Assembly (NCBI RefSeq): GCF_963678635.1
Contig: NC_087064.1
Location: 25,152,189-25,216,188 of the forward strand
DNA: 64,000 nucleotides
Direction: 5' to 3'
DNA from: Symsagittifera roscoffensis
Taxonomy: Eukaryota; Xenacoelomorpha; Acoela; Convolutidae
Shown: in pieces, positions 10,200 through 21,355 of the stretch
Numbering within the stretch: the stretch's first letter is position 1
Layout: each line of letters begins with the position of its first letter
The notes under the pieces: generated by a model
Databases searched by the model: none
What the model was told of the DNA's origin: nothing
Seen by the model: only the letters and a program-made list of their open reading frames with translations
Translations under genes and position numbers: made by a program

Positions 10200-12096
10200 C
10201 TTGATTAGCATAACTTTTGCTATTTGCGCTGAATCGATGATATAAACTCCGATGATCAAAAAATTATCTTTTCTGATGGCGTTTTAAACCATATTTAACT
10301 ATATTTTTAAAATATATAAATGCAAAAAGATAACCTAAATGGAAAATATGTGATTTAGAGTGATCCAATTATCATTATTTGAATTTAATTGTTGTCTAAT
10401 AAGGAAAGAAAATCTCCAGGAGCAGTTTTTTTGAAAAATAATACGTTCTTGAGCGGAATCAGTCAAAACTTACACATACAGTTTTTTAAGGTTTTGCGGT
10501 AACGGAGAGCAAACATTGAATTGAAACGGGTAAAATTATGAATCTAATGATGAAAGCACGCGCTTGCAGAGGCGTTGTTATTGCGCTAAAAACAGAACAA
10601 GTCTTATCATGAATTGGAAATGAAATAGCTGATAAATGCTTTGTTTTGTATAATCAAGACCACATCTTTTGTAACTTCTGATAGTAATTTTATCGACTCT
10701 TCTTCAAATTGAACACTTTCGGACAAGTATTAAAACGCAGCATAGTTTTGGGCTCACTTTCATATCTTGTATTCAGCGGCTAATCTAAAATGAACACATA
10801 AATTTCCTTATGTCTGATTGAGATTTATGATTGGGTATAGATGTCAGTCCACAACCAGAAAGTTTTTCAAAAAGAAACCCTTTACATTTTAAACTGATTT
10901 AGTCTTACCAGAATTCGTTTATCTGCTGGGAAACTTATCCAATTTGGCTACGCTGTGTATGATCTATCACTGGCTGATAAGCGAATGGTTCGAATAAACT
11001 TGAATTTATGTACATAAGTCCGTGTTTGATTTTTTATGCGTGTTTATCGGTATGTGTAATTGTTAATTTTTATGTATATATGTTCAGAAGTGTAACAATA
11101 GCTAAGAGTTAAGCCACAAATCAAATTCAATGTAGCTTTAGTTCCAGATTAGTCGAGATTTTCTAGAACATTTTACTAGGTGTTGTATCTGTACTATGTT
11201 CAACCAGATACTACAAAGTAAAATAATTATGTTTAAATTGTGTGCATTGCATGATCGATATTTACTTGCTTTACGGTTTGCTTGTATTGGAAATGTTATA
11301 TCAGAAAAGATGTACAAGCATGTTGTTCCAAAACGTTTTCGGATCAATTTAGGATAAATAATTGTAATTGGAAATAAAATTCGATGTCAAAATCAATCCA
11401 AATTCTTCTTTTTACTTCTCTTCATTATTCTAGATTGTTTCACCAGATGCTAAGTGGGTACAGATTATCAATCAAATTTGGATACGTAAAAATAGTGCGT
11501 GTAGATAGGCATTTTAATCAGTTTTTATTTAAAAATGTAAGCACGATTAATGTCTACTTTGTATGTTTTTGGTTATATACATTTGTTTATAATGATTCAT
11601 ATGTATAAAGTTACTTATGCGATCAAAAATATGCCATCAGAAGTGCCCTTTTAAATAGAAAAACAATTCATCTCATACTTTTTTGCTGCTCTTGATTTCT
11701 GAATAGTTCACCACATACTAAAAATTACCAGATACAACATTGAAACGTATTTTTATGGCTACATAGACATATAGTGTGTGATATAGTTTTACAAAACTTA
11801 TCATTAGTTTCTTAACCTGTAAAATATTCCTGCTCTATGTTGATAATCTGGCCACACGTTGGTCTTACTGTTGTTGTCAATATCAATTTTGCTTAAAATT
11901 TAATCTGTTAAACAAGGCTAGATTTTATATACATGCCCTTCATTAGCAGGTTTTAATTTTTTTGTTCAGTTTTTTTTTATCTTTGATAAATCAGATGATT
12001 GCACTTTTCGCCCAAAATTCACACATAAGCTGCAGTTGTCAACTTAAATGCAATCATTGTTCGTGAAGTTTTGCCACATATACTTTCAAAAAATTG
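10200..12096. other. AT-rich stretch, no supported gene
   Basis: Frames at 11138-11347 (minus) and 11384-11608 (plus) have no recognisable motif. TTCACCAGATGC (11439) and TTCACCACATAC (11707), each followed by an ACCAGATAC or GGTACAGATTA variant, hint at very old duplication across 11.1-11.75 kb, too diverged to delimit. Confidence 0.35.
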
Positions 12097-12296
12097 NNNN
12101 NNNNNNNNNNNNNNNNNNNNNNNNNNNNNNNNNNNNNNNNNNNNNNNNNNNNNNNNNNNNNNNNNNNNNNNNNNNNNNNNNNNNNNNNNNNNNNNNNNNN
12201 NNNNNNNNNNNNNNNNNNNNNNNNNNNNNNNNNNNNNNNNNNNNNNNNNNNNNNNNNNNNNNNNNNNNNNNNNNNNNNNNNNNNNNNNNNNNNNNN
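12097..12296. other. Assembly gap (200 N)
   Basis: Exactly 200 N, a conventional length for a scaffold join of unknown size. True distance and order across this point are not established by the sequence. Confidence 0.99.
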
Positions 12297-12510
12297 GATT
12301 GCCATTTGGGCGTTTAAAGATTGCCATTTCGGTCAATTTGAGGCAAATAACGCGCGATATGGTTCGCGCTACTAACGCGCAAGCGGAGATTGATTCCGTC
12401 TTAGAAATCGTTCCAAATTGGTTGAAGGAAGCTATAATTGATTTGCTACATTTGCCAGAATTGATTTGCTTCTAGAATAGAAATTTATCACTTTGTACTT
12501 TATGTGACGT
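12297..12510 (+). repeat. Arm fragment of the foldback family
   Basis: Directly after the gap, AAAGATTGCCATTTCGG, AACGCGCGATATGG, TTAGAAATCGTTCCAAA and TGGTTGAAGGAAGC match, in order, the right arm of the foldback element at 55.94-56.15 kb. They match, in inverse orientation, 55.13-55.34 kb and 56.74-56.95 kb. The rest of this copy presumably lies in the gap. It abuts the BEL LTR start at about 12,518. Confidence 0.7.
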
Positions 12511-12517
12511 GTGGGGG

Positions 12518-12900
12518 TGTTGCTGATCAATAATAAAAAAAAGTTTGAACTATAGTTGAATATAATACAAGTTTGAACTTGTGTTGCACTCAAAGACAGT
12601 AGCCGAGCGTATACACACTGCGTCCCGGGGGTTCCGGCGAACGTTCGGATCCCGCCAAGGTCATTTGCTTTCTAAAAATCAAATATGCGCCAAACTTCAC
12701 GGGACATAAATTTACGCTCAGTAACCGGGTTCGAGCCCCCAAAATCCTTTTCTGTTTTGTTTAGCTATTTAAACTAGTTCATTAAACGGCCTTGGTTGAC
12801 CTTGATTGACAGGTTTTTGTCTGTCAATAAAAGCGTGTTTTGCCAAAGTGTGAACTCAGACGCTCAAAAGTTCGGTGCTGTGAAAGATTTAGTATAAACA
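12518..12900 (+). repeat. Probable 5' LTR (partial) of BEL/Pao copy 1
   Basis: The stretch begins TGTTGCTGA. From 12,538 to about 12,755 it parallels the DNA that directly follows the pol end of copy 2 (26,519-26,745): GTTTGAACTATAGTTG, a partial duplicate of that, GTATACACA, CGGATCCCGCC, AAATTTACGCTC and GTAACCGGGTTCGA occur in the same order. A TATTTAAAC and an AATAAA (12,826) follow, as expected of an LTR promoter and polyadenylation region. The LTR end and primer-binding site could not be placed. Being upstream of copy 1 and immediately at the pol end of copy 2 is what makes LTR the best reading. Confidence 0.5.
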
Positions 12901-13490
12901 TTGTCCGAATGTAAATTTATCGCGTTTCGAATCGTTTAAAGGCCGGGATTTGGAAATTCTCCGATTTAGATGTGATCTTCTTTCGGAAATTCATTGTTAC
13001 GTTTATTCTTATCTTCTCATCAGCACAAGTTTCAGTGCCGCGACTCGAGAACCTGAATAGCCAATCTTAGAGCCGCAGCAGTTTTTAATCGAACTTTTTT
13101 CTTGAATGTTTTCAGTAGGGTGATCACACTAGACAGAGCTAAGAATTGATCATATTAGTTCCTTCTGTACACTTTTTCCTATAATCTGCCTGAAGTCACT
13201 GCTGTTGAAGTGACAGTCTGTGTGAAGTGCCACGTTTTCGTCGGTGTGAAGTGAGTGCTTGTCACTACCCCTCGGCGCATAGGGTGTGACCGTGGTCGAT
13301 CAGCCGAGAGTTCGAATGGCTTCTACGGCTTTGAGAGCAGTTTTGCGAGCGCCCCTGATCGATCAACGAACAAAACGGGTGCCACGATCCTTAAGTAGAT
13401 TGTCCCAACGCCCTTCCCTCTACGGCTTTAGGAGCAGAGATTGCGAGTGCCCGTTACAGTTCTAGGAGCACTGGGTGCAGGCTGCTCCAG
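12900..13490. other. Leader or unassigned region before BEL copy 1, with an imperfect internal repeat
   Basis: Moderately GC-rich for this window. TCTACGGCTTTGAGAGCAG (13,322) and TCTACGGCTTTAGGAGCAG (13,420) mark an imperfect direct repeat about 100 bp apart. No reading frame is supported. It has no counterpart upstream of copy 2, so it may be LTR/leader or foreign DNA. Confidence 0.3.
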
Positions 13491-13672
13491 AAAACACAGG
13501 AAAGGATGAGCACATGATTTTGAGTTTATTGCAAAAGTTTGAGCATCACAAAACTATGGGGTTGGGTCCGTCTTACAGTTTATCTCTATAAAGACACCAG
13601 CGCCTACAGACTTGCTGCACTCTGGAAAAGCTTGCATACTCTGGAACAGCCTGTACACTCTGGAACAGCACT
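13490..13672. repeat. Hairpin-arm homologue without its partner
   Basis: This matches one arm of the large palindrome at 20,643-21,355: GGAAAGGATGAGCACATG, CATCACAAAACTATGGG, GGGTCCGTCTTAC, CTGCACTCTGGAAAAGC occur in the same order as at 20,795-20,925. The opposite arm is missing here; the DNA runs instead into the spacer in inverted orientation and then the minisatellite. Confidence 0.75.
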
Positions 13673-14017
13673 TTGAGAGTGCAGGCTGTTCCAGAGTGTG
13701 CAGGCAGTGAGTGCAGGCTGTTCCAGCGTGTGCAGGCAGTGGGATCAGGCTGTTCCAGAGTGTGCAGGCTGTTCCAGAGCGTGCAGGCAGTTGATGCAGG
13801 CTGTTCCAGAGTGTGCAAGCAGTAATACAGGCTATTCCAGAGTGTGCAGGCAGTAGGTGCAGGCCGCTCTAGAGTGCGCAGGTAGTGGATGCAGGCTGTT
13901 CTGGAGTGTGCAGGCTGTTCCAGAGTGGGCAGGCAGTAGATGCAGGCAGTTCCAGAGTGTGCAGGAAGTGGGTACAGGCTGGTCCAGAGTGTGCAAGCAG
14001 TGGGTGCAAGCCGTTCC
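13673..14017. repeat. 32-bp minisatellite, array 1 (5' side of BEL copy 1)
   Basis: Units of the form TTCCAGAGTGTGCAGGCAG followed by TGGGTGCAGGCTG, about 32 bp with many half-units. The order of variant units (TGGGATCAGG, TTGATGCAGG, TAATACAGG, TAGGTGCAGG, TGGATGCAGG...) is the same as in the array at 20,262-20,636, so the two arrays are copies of each other, not independent expansions. Open frames on both strands here are repeat artefacts. Confidence 0.9.
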
Positions 14018-14024
14018 AGAGTAA

Positions 14025-14348
14025 ATGTTGGAGAAACTAAAAAATTCAGGTAGTCTAACCATCAGTATAGTCGATCATTCGATGTCAAAACGTAAAGCTA
14101 AGGATAAGTTTTTGCGAAAACAGTGCTTGGCGGCATTACACCAGCCCAATAAAATAGAGATGAAAATTTTCCGTATCACTCGCAGACACGACAAAAACCT
14201 CAAAATGATTTTTGCTATGACTAAGAGGGAAAAACGATTGAACAAGATCCAACGCGCGCTCTTTAAGCAACGCATTCTCATCTTAGTCACATTACAGGAG
14301 CACCTAGCCGAGGTGTATAAGTCTTCAGTTCAGAAACTTGGCTTGTAG
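14025..14348 (+). CDS. Small basic ORF upstream of gag in BEL/Pao copy 1
   Basis: A 107-codon frame from an ATG at 14,025 encodes a very lysine/arginine-rich protein (SKRKAKDKFLRKQCLAALHQ early, MTKREKRLNKIQRALFKQR later). The helical, charged pattern resembles what can lie at the N-terminus of BEL Gag, but a stop at 14,346 and about 325 bp separate it from the next gag ATG (14,673). The equivalent region of copy 2 (22,009-22,333) is frameshifted. It may be a separate small ORF or the original Gag start cut off by mutation. No family assigned. Confidence 0.4.
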   Translation: MLEKLKNSGSLTISIVDHSMSKRKAKDKFLRKQCLAALHQPNKIEMKIFRITRRHDKNLKMIFAMTKREKRLNKIQRALFKQRILILVTLQEHLAEVYKSSVQKLGL

Positions 14349-14672
14349 CGTTTGTATAAATTGTTGCAGTTATGTTACAGTTCTTTAATGATTTTTCATT
14401 TATTTTTGTGTTGAGTTAGGGTTTGATACGTCCCTCTCTTTAATTTTAAAAGCACATTGTAACAGTTTGTTACAATCAATCAATTATTAGTTCGGAAAGT
14501 CTATAAGTTTTTCAGTCTCGGCGGTATTTGAAAACTGAGCTCCTCAAAGTTCATAAGTACATCCAATAAGCCATAGAGAACAATACTCGAAAGTTATTGT
14601 TGAGATATACATCAGGATTGTAACTTTTTTCCTGGAAAAACTTTTTTTTCTCAAAGTGATGAAATAAATCAA

Positions 14673-16693
14673 ATGGCGGAAAAGGATACTAATAGAGATA
14701 AGATTTATGATGAGTTAGAACAATGGCTTGACCTGGTGACAAAAAACACGATAAGGTAATTCAACGAGCTAGGAACAATGTAGGATCTTTAGGACAAGCA
14801 ATATCCGTTTCATTGCGTTCGGGGGAAGTGGCTTCTTCGAAAGTTTCCGAAAACCATCGAAGTTCACATCAGTCTAGGGTCTTATTTCAGAGTAAAACAA
14901 TCTTAATTACTTCCAGTCGACGGAAAAAAGAGTTGTTGTTGACCAAAATAAGAACAGAAAAAAGCAGGTTGAAGCCAAAATAGCTGAAGCTGAATTGGAG
15001 GAAGACTCCGACTAGGTTGATTGATTGCCAGTTCTGTAAGCTCTCATAGGGAATCAGCAGATAAACGTACAGAAACTTGCGTGAAAAATGTGCCATATTT
15101 GAATCCAGTAGTGAACGTAACAAAACCGAGCGCATACACTTCTGGATTGAATACGGTTCAATATAACGCCCCGGTGAATGTCATTCCTGCGTCTAACGCC
15201 CAATCAGGTGGTTTGTCTTCAACATTGTTACATGGAGCTGGAGGACTGCCATTTATTCCTAAATCTCATACGCAGAGTGCTGCCAGCACTAGAACTCAGC
15301 AAAATATCGGCGAATATGGCTCGAACTAAAATCAAAATGTAACACAATTACACCGTTTTTCAGATGCAAATCACTGGGTGAATGCTGAGTCTGCCACGTC
15401 TGCTAATTTTGAAAATGTTCCATCACCTTCGTATATAAATTTACCTTCTCATACTGAAGTTGTTTCGGCAGTACACCCTGTAGGTGTTCCTACGCACTTT
15501 AGTCAGTTCCCTGCAATTGCAACACCGACACCCGCAGTTTGTAACCCATTAGCTTTGAATGAATGATCGCACGTATTTGAGGCAGTATCAGCTGTTGCCC
15601 CTCCAAAAACCGTACCGTTCCCCTATAATAGTGTTGGAGCAATTAACTATTTCACTCCGCCACACGAGCAAGTACCCTTGCAATCACCGATTGCGTCGGA
15701 TATTCCTGGCCCGTCCATTCATCAGCCGTAATTTTTGAATCTGGCTGCAGCATGCATACAACAACCTGTCCCGAATTATGACAATGCTCCACCGCAATCG
15801 ATATCCGTCCGTCTTGGAATCGAAGCTTTGGCATTGAACAGGAAGAATCCATTGCCCGATTGGAAAATTTCCAAGTATGTCGGTAATTCATTGGATTGGC
15901 ATGAATGAATAAGTCAGTTTGGGAATGCGTCAAGCTGACATACTTTAAAACACTGGTAAGTTAAGTTGGCAATAGCGGCCTTTGCGTAATAAGGTCGAAT
16001 ATACAGTGATGCTCTAAGGGTCCTCGAACAAAAATTGGGCAATCTCAAACCGTCGTGAGCGCCTAGCTCGAAAAACTTAAAAGCGTTCCACCAGTGAAAG
16101 AGCACATTTCGGAAAACATTTTTTTTGTGTGGTTTCAAGTCTCGTCGGTGTGTTTTGATTGTTGTCATAAGAGGGGATCTGAAAAGAACCGCCATCTTGA
16201 ATCAAACTTTATGCCCTAATCTCCTTGAGTTCAACGAGTGGTTGAAAGAAAAGGCCGGAGTGCATGAGCGTATGAAAAAGTTTCCTGATAAAACAAAAAC
16301 CGAGGAACCGTCATGAGAAAAACTACCAACCTAGTTTTTGCTTCCAGTGCTGAACCGAACATGTTCGAACTTCCACCATGCCTGCAGTGCGCTGGTAAAC
16401 AACCGTTATGGGGATGCAAAGTCTTCAAGAAAAAAACCCTACGAAAAGGGCAAAGTTTTGTCTGTTTCTCTTGTCTCCCAGCGGACCACATGTTCCGTAA
16501 ATGCCCGAAGGCTAGGAAATGCACTAATTCTGAGCGCGAATGTACGTACAATGTCTTCTTGCATGGAGCAGGCCACATTTTTTCTCCTCGAAAGGAAGAA
16601 AACAAGTCTTCTACCGGAAAAACTCGGAAGGAAAATTCAACGTCGTGCTGTTCTGCGTCCGGTCCGAAGGTCTTCTCCAGGTTATTGAGATAA
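14673..16693 (+). pseudogene. Degenerate BEL/Pao Gag (DUF1759 and zinc-finger regions), copy 1
   Basis: The ATG at 14,673 opens MAEKDTNRDKIYDELEQWLD but stops after 28 codons. Other frames then carry a charged stretch (KIAEAELEEDSD near 14,980), a long Ser/Pro-rich segment (15,021-15,720) and the DUF1759-like core (about 15,820-16,316: NSLDWHE, SDALRVLEQKLGNLKP, LLEFNEWLKEKAGVHERMKK). The last frame (16,313-16,693) carries the Cys/His array typical of BEL Gag (PCLQCAGKQPLWGCK, VCFSCLPADHMFRKC). At least four stops or frameshifts break it. In an intact element it would form the capsid and bind RNA. Confidence 0.8.
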
Positions 16694-16970
16694 GTGTTTC
16701 ATCTACGTCAAAATTGATAACGTTCTCGTTTTGTGTGTTTCTGCGAGCAATCAGTTCTTGCTTTCCGCAAGCTTGACTCGCCGTCTGAACTTGTCAGGGG
16801 AAAAAGTTGATTTGACCCTAAATAGTTTTAATTTAACAGATATTCCTTCGACTGAGTTAGCCGAGGGCACACTACCCGCTGAAATAATTAACACCAATTG
16901 TACCTTCAATTTAATCGCCTTCGTAAAGGATGAAATCATTGTTGGGTTTCAAAAGACGGCCCATGGGTAA
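16694..16970 (+). pseudogene. Remnant of BEL/Pao aspartic protease region, copy 1
   Basis: Directly downstream of the zinc fingers, the frame at 16,731-16,970 contains SLTRRLNLSGEKVDLTLNSF, matching the conserved stretch that follows the protease active site in BEL polyproteins. The position where a D-(S/T)-G is expected reads as a Cys-Val-Ser context, so the catalytic aspartate appears lost. This assignment is by position and the flanking motif only. Confidence 0.5.
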
Positions 16971-18885
16971 CACTGATTTTCCGGCCCCTGAAGAAAAGTG
17001 TTGATACCTGGAACCAATGAAGCCAGTTCGGTATAGCTATTCGGACAACGACATTTAAACGCCGGTTAGATTATGTTCATGATGCAGATAGGAAAACTGC
17101 AATGGTTGATCGTCTGCCGGTAGCATGGGTTTTGAGTGGTTCACTCCCTTCATTGTCTGGGTTGTTGTCAACATGTTTTAAGTACAAAGCCAAGGACGCG
17201 GAACGTGTTAGCTATGTTAAAGCGTGGTATGAGTACATCCAAACGAGCCAATCAGCGAGCGCATAACCTTCTTGAATCAACAACAAACCATGATGGTGAA
17301 CGGCACTGAAGAAGAATGTTTTGGGCCGGCGATAGCAGTTCTTTACCCAACAATTACTACTCAGCGCTGGCACAATTCAAGGCCAAGACGTTTGAAACAC
17401 GACTCGACAAAAATAGTGGCTTAAAGAAAAAATACAGTGAGACACTAAAAGAGGCCCTCGATAAAGGCTATGTCATTCCCGTTACACCGCACAATCCGCA
17501 GCTCCGCTCCGACCGTGAATGGTTTTTTCCCCACCGTCCTGTCCTCAATCCAAACAAACCCGGTAAGGTTCGTCGAATTTTAAACGGCGCATCGAAATTT
17601 CACGCCAATCCTTAAATATATCTTTGCTCGTTGGGCCTGGCTAAGTGCAAAACTTTTTACATGTGTTAATGTGCCTCCACCAACATCAGTTTGCCGTCTC
17701 CGCTGACATCGAGGGTATGTTCCTTCACGTTGGGGTACCCCCTTCTCATCAACCTTCTTTGCCTTTTTTGTGGAGCGAGGATGCCATATTGGATGTGGAA
17801 GTTCTTCAGTATACCCGGCATACTTTCGGTGCCCGCAACTCCCCGACGAGCGCAAATTTCGCAATTCAGCAGACAGCTATGGATAATGTTGAAAAATTTC
17901 CTAAAGCATCCAAAGTAGTAACAATTAGGTTCTACATGGATGGTTACTTGGATTGTTTCGGAAACCATGATGACGCAATGAGAATAAGCAAGGATCTGGT
18001 GAGCCTCCTTAAATTAGAAGGATTCCGTCACACCAAAATTGTTAGTAATGTTCCTGCAATTGAAGAAAACTTAAGCCCTTCACCTAATGTAACTGCAAAA
18101 GTAATGGACATTGCGAGTGGTAGTGACCACTTGAATTCTCATATGTTAGGGTTAAAGTGGAACTTCCAGTCGCTATTCACACAATTTCTCACTATGCTAG
18201 TCTCAAAATACTAGTCTTAGATTGGTCAGATAATTTTTTAGACGTGTGAAATGCTAGTTTTGCAAAGAAAAACTTTTTGAATAGTTTTTTTGTCAACCCA
18301 GTTGCGTATATTTATCGAAGTTGGTTTCGACCGTGCTCAAGGTATATTTCAACCGTGTTCGAGAGGTGTTTCGATCGTGCTCGAGGTATGTTTTGACCGT
18401 GCTTGAGCCCCGCACGCAACGAACTGTTCTCAATTTCGTTTCATCGGTATTCGACCCCATTGGTTTGGTGGCTCTCTACACGTTAAGGACTCGCCTGCTT
18501 CTTAAAGACATTTGGCGCATAACTGGGCAACAATTGGATGACCAGAAGCGCTCCGAAATCAATTCATTGAGTCGCATTCAAGCCTGTTTGTCTTAGGAGA
18601 AATAGTCATTCCCGGGTGCTACTTCAGTAATCTTTTTGATCGCTGTGAGCTTCAAGTGTTTTGGGATATCTTGCAAGACGTGTTTTGCTTGGTTGGTTTC
18701 TTTCGCGCCGGGATTGTTGATACTCCAAAAATTTGAACTTGTGTTTGTTTTTGATAAAAGAAGGGTAGCACCATTGAAGGCTTTGTCCATTTCGAAACTG
18801 GTATTGCAGGCAGTCTTGGTTGAAGGAAGATATACTCCAGGCACTTTCATTCAGTATAACCGGCTCCTTTTTGTGGACCAATAGC
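16971..18885 (+). pseudogene. Degenerate BEL/Pao reverse transcriptase and RNase H/A17 region, copy 1
   Basis: Frame 17,316-17,615 has the fingers motif EWFFPHRPVLNPNKPGKVRR followed by ILNGASKFHANP. Frame 17,645-18,214 has the palm (VSADIEGMFLHVGV, FGARNSPTSANFA). The catalytic box reads FYMDGYLDCF: YMDD has become YMDG, so one metal-binding aspartate is lost. Frame 18,321-18,596 has FVSSVFDPIGLVALYTLRTR and LLLKDIWR, the peptidase-A17-like region downstream of RT in BEL elements. RRVAPLKALSISKLVLQA near 18,770 belongs to the same domain. Stops separate all pieces. This entire region is absent from copy 2. Confidence 0.85.
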
Positions 18886-18899
18886 ACCACGGTGTTACA

Positions 18900-20261
18900 A
18901 TGGCTTCCCTCTATCAATAAATTACCGATTTTTGTCGCAAATCGTGGCAAACAGTCGTCCTATTAGGCAAGGAAAGGCCTTTCAAATTGAATCTGGAAGT
19001 TGTTACTAATATCCTCTCAAAAAATCTGTGGACAGTTCGACTTATGCTCCCACGAGTACTCTCACGCAGTCAGAGCCCGTATTTGTTTGGGAGAAGTATA
19101 TTACTCCTATGAAACTGCAGCAATTCGTTTGCTTTATGTTGAGGTTATTGCCGAAACACAAGCGCTTCCGCGAGCCTACCCTAAAAAAACCGATCCGGCT
19201 GATTTAGCAATTGCAAAAATTAAGTTGTTAATTTTGGCTCAATTCGAATTGTTTCCGGTTAAGCTCAATCTTCAATCGGGCATAACCACCGTGAAAAGGT
19301 CCAATCGCATTGCAGGTTACTCACCGTTTGTTGGCCCCGGTGCAAATATACGTTCCACGGGACGGCTTCATATCCTAGCCGAAACAACTTTTGAAACTAG
19401 GCACCCTATCATTTTGGATTTTTTGTCACTTGTTAGTGAAAATATTTCTGAGGCATCTGCACTTTGACCACAACCATCATCACTTGGATTATTTGTGGTC
19501 CATAGTACAAATGGGGTTTGTGGTGTTGGCTCTGCGAGCAACCCTTCGTGCAACTGAAAGATGTTGTTTCATTTGCAGAAAACGCAAGGCAAGGACGTTA
19601 CATCCTATGATGTCAGAACTCTCTGACGATCGGCCATTCAGCATCTGTGATTCGGTTATTTTGGTCTGTTTTACGTGACTATTCGACGCACTAGTGAGAA
19701 AAGATGGGCTTTCGTAGAGACTACCCGTGTCGTACACATCAAAAATGTTCCGTCTATGGACACCGGATCTTGCATCATGGGAATTGAAAGATTATTCACC
19801 CGCCATAGTACGCCAGGTGTTGTGTGGTCAGACAACGGTACCAATTTGGTTGGAGCTTAGAAAGAAATTATGCTTTGCGTACAAAGTTGGAGAAGACAGC
19901 CTCCCGCATTGCTAGTGCATAAGGAGATTAAATGGAAATACAACCCTCATGGCGCGCCGCATCATGGTGGGTCTTCGGAAAGGTTAGTGCGCAGTTGCAA
20001 ACACGTTTTCTACGCAATCATTGGAACTCGCAAGTTAACGGATGAGGTAGTGTGGTTTAGTTTGGTTAGTTTATTTAGTGGAGCAATCAAAAAATTCTCG
20101 TCCAATAACGCCTGTTAGTCCCAATTCAACTGAATTGAAAGCGTTAACGCCCAACCATTTTCTCTTGGATGAGCACTCTGTTAGCTTTCCGTCGCTAACA
20201 TTTGTTGAAAGTTTCTACCATCGAAAGCGCTGTATGAGATCACAAGCTTACGCAAATGCTA
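18900..20261 (+). pseudogene. Degenerate BEL/Pao integrase, truncated at the 3' end, copy 1
   Basis: After a decayed spacer (19,000-19,467), a zinc-binding-like segment (HFDHNHHH near 19,460, then CCFICRKRKA) leads into the core, with SVVWSDNGTNLVGA-type sequence at 19,815-19,858 (here GVVWSDNGTNLVGA) carrying the second catalytic aspartate. PHGAPHHGGSSERLVRSCKH (19,945-20,004) follows, where the catalytic glutamate is expected. Frames are broken several times. Homology to copy 2 stops at about 20,261, where minisatellite DNA begins, so the C-terminal region and 3' LTR are missing. Confidence 0.85.
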
Positions 20262-20636
20262 ATGTTCCTGAGTGTGCAGGCAGTGAGTGCAGGCTGTTCC
20301 AGAGTGTGCAGGCAGTGGGATCAGGCTGTTCCAGAGTGTGCAGGCTGTTCCAGGGTGAGCAGGCAGTTGATGCAGGCTGTTCCAGAGTGTGCAAGCAGTA
20401 ATACAGGCTATTCCAGAGTGTGCAGGCAGTAGGTGCAGGCCGCTCCAGAGTGCGCAGGTAGTGGATGCAGGCTATTCTGGAGTTTGCAGGCTGTTCCAGA
20501 GTGGGCATGCAGTGGATGCAGGCTGTTCCAGAGTGTACAGGCAGTGGGTGCAGGCAGTTCCAAAGTGTGCAGGAAGTGGGTACAGGCTGGTCCAGAGTGT
20601 GCAAGCAGTGGGTGTTAGCCGTTCCAGAGTGTGCAA
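20262..20636. repeat. 32-bp minisatellite, array 2 (3' side of BEL copy 1)
   Basis: Same family and same variant order as array 1 (13,673-14,017), with one extra unit or so. The pair therefore brackets BEL copy 1 like direct terminal repeats. The array abruptly replaces the integrase C-terminus. Open frames of up to 167 codons here are repeat artefacts. Confidence 0.9.
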
Positions 20637-20642
20637 GGTTTT

Positions 20643-21355
20643 CCAAAATGCAGCAAGTTGGCCCAAAAATTTCACAAAAAAATGAGGTACTCACATTTTT
20701 TACACAAATATTGTTTTTCGAAAAAAAATACCTGTTACCGCGTTTTGCCAATTTGCTGCTAGACTCTATGAATCATATTTGAAAAAGCACAGGAAAGGAT
20801 GAGCACATGATTTAGAGCTTATTGCAAAAACTTGAGCATCACAAAACTATGGGGGTTGGGTCCGTCTTACTGTTTATCTCTACAAAGATACCAGCGCCTA
20901 CAGATTTGCTGCACTCTGGAAAAGCTTGCATACTCTGGAACAGCCTGAACACTCTGGAACAGCCTGATCCCACTGCCTGCACACGCTGGAACAGCCTGCA
21001 CTCACTGCCTGCACACTCTGGAACAGCCTGCACTCTCAAAGTGCTGTTCCAGAGTGTACAGGCTGTTCCAGAGTATGCAAGCTTTTCCAGAGTGCAGCAA
21101 ATCTGTAGGCGCTGGTATCTTTGTAGAGATAAACAGTAAGACGGACCCAACCCCCATAGTTTTGTGATGCTCAAGTTTTTGCAATAAGCTCTAAATCATG
21201 TGCTCATCCTTTCCTGTGCTTTTTCAAATATGATTCATAGAGTCTAGCAGCAAGTTGGCAAAACGCGGTAACAGGTACTTTTTTCGAAAAATAATTTTTG
21301 TTTAAAAAATGTGAGTACCTCATTTTTTTGTGAAATTTTTGGGCCAAAATTTTGG
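20643..21355. repeat. Large near-perfect palindrome (arms about 305 bp, spacer about 80 bp)
   Basis: Arm 20,658-20,962 pairs with 21,044-21,347 (outer weak match to 20,643 and 21,355). Examples: GGCCCAAAAATTTCACAAAA against its complement at 21,323-21,344, and ATGAGCACATGATTTAGAGC against its complement at 21,184-21,206. The spacer (20,963-21,043) consists of minisatellite half-units. As DNA it can extrude a cruciform; as RNA it would form a long hairpin. It lies between the two BEL copies. Confidence 0.9.

Noticed and set aside
12019-12475. Open frames across the N gap
   Set aside because: They exist only because N codons are not read as stops.
13290-13330. GAGTTCGAATGGC as a possible tRNA TpsiC arm
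   Set aside because: Flanking bases do not form the other arms of a tRNA.
13573-14062. Long minus-strand open frames rich in 'PAHSGTACTL'-type repeats (also at 20,248-20,751)
   Set aside because: They are the translation of the 32-bp minisatellite; both strands are open because the repeat lacks stops.
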